Shown: in pieces, positions 63,888 through 64,000 of the stretch | How positions within the stretch are numbered: position 1 is the stretch's first letter | Layout: every line of letters begins with the position of its first letter | Source of the DNA: Adineta ricciae | Taxonomy: Eukaryota > Rotifera > Eurotatoria > Adinetida > Adinetidae | DNA: 64,000 nt | Assembly (NCBI GenBank): GCA_905250025.1 | Contig: CAJNOJ010000082.1 | Span: 310,001-374,000 of the forward strand | Reading direction: 5' to 3' | The notes under the pieces: generated by a model | Told to the model about the DNA's origin: nothing | What the model saw: only the letters and a program-made list of their open reading frames with translations | Database searches by the model: none | Program-made: the position numbers and the translations under genes

Positions 63888-64000
63888 TGTCAAACATCTC
63901 AACATACATATGTACGAATACATCTAATTAATCAATTTAATGTGGATCTTCTCTTGTCGGATACATATTCATAATCTCGCTGATACTTTTTTTTCTTCTT
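63888..64000. other. 3' flank of the LDLa gene, window end
   Basis: AT-rich tail, no feature recognised. Confidence 0.5.

Overview
The window is nuclear DNA from a small-genome animal. Its genes are split by many short GT-AG introns (mostly about 45-65 bp), the non-coding DNA is AT-rich, and the products are typical metazoan proteins: an ADAMTS protease, a classical cadherin, anoctamin, ICA1, EP400, DAD1 and an ankyrin-SOCS protein. Compact introns plus a secreted protein joining a bacterial-type YbaY domain to an eglin-type inhibitor fit a bdelloid rotifer best, but that assignment is inference. No rRNA, tRNA, CRISPR array or intact transposon was recognised.

Layout. 1.2-7.3 kb (-): ADAMTS metalloprotease, carrying two assembly blemishes, each marked by one N. 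7.3-11.5 kb: gene-poor, microsatellite-rich. 11.5-12.7 kb (-): EF-hand protein, divergent from an intronless multi-pass membrane reductase-like gene (13.0-13.9 kb, +). 14.1-20.0 kb (-): classical cadherin whose tail keeps recognisable p120-catenin and beta-catenin binding segments. 21.5-22.5 kb (-): unusual PBX-like homeodomain protein. 22.7-25.6 kb (-): large unrecognised Ser-rich protein. 27.1-27.8 kb (+): Ser-Pro repeat protein. 28.2-28.6 kb (-): DAD1, divergent from ICA1 (28.9-30.7 kb, +).

31.1-36.1 kb (-) holds three genes in a row: a RING plus UBR-like zinc-finger protein, a CACUL1-like cullin-domain protein, and the secreted YbaY/eglin fusion. 37.3-43.0 kb (+): anoctamin. 43.2-46.3 kb (-): ankyrin-repeat SOCS-box protein. 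48.5-56.9 kb (+): EP400/Domino ATPase with long polyglutamine. 57.2-58.4 kb (+): short NOC4-like protein. 58.6-59.9 kb (-): POGLUT1-like O-glucosyltransferase. 60.4-62.0 kb (+): bZIP factor. 62.7-63.9 kb (+): LDL-receptor class A membrane protein.

The neighbours do not form an obvious pathway; this looks like ordinary gene-dense euchromatin. Head-to-head pairs probably share promoters, and several plus-strand genes have a splice acceptor directly before or near the ATG, which suggests 5'UTR introns or spliced-leader trans-splicing. The most novel item is the secreted YbaY-eglin fusion at 35274-36078. All exon boundaries were read by eye from splice consensus, reading phase and family alignment recalled from general knowledge.
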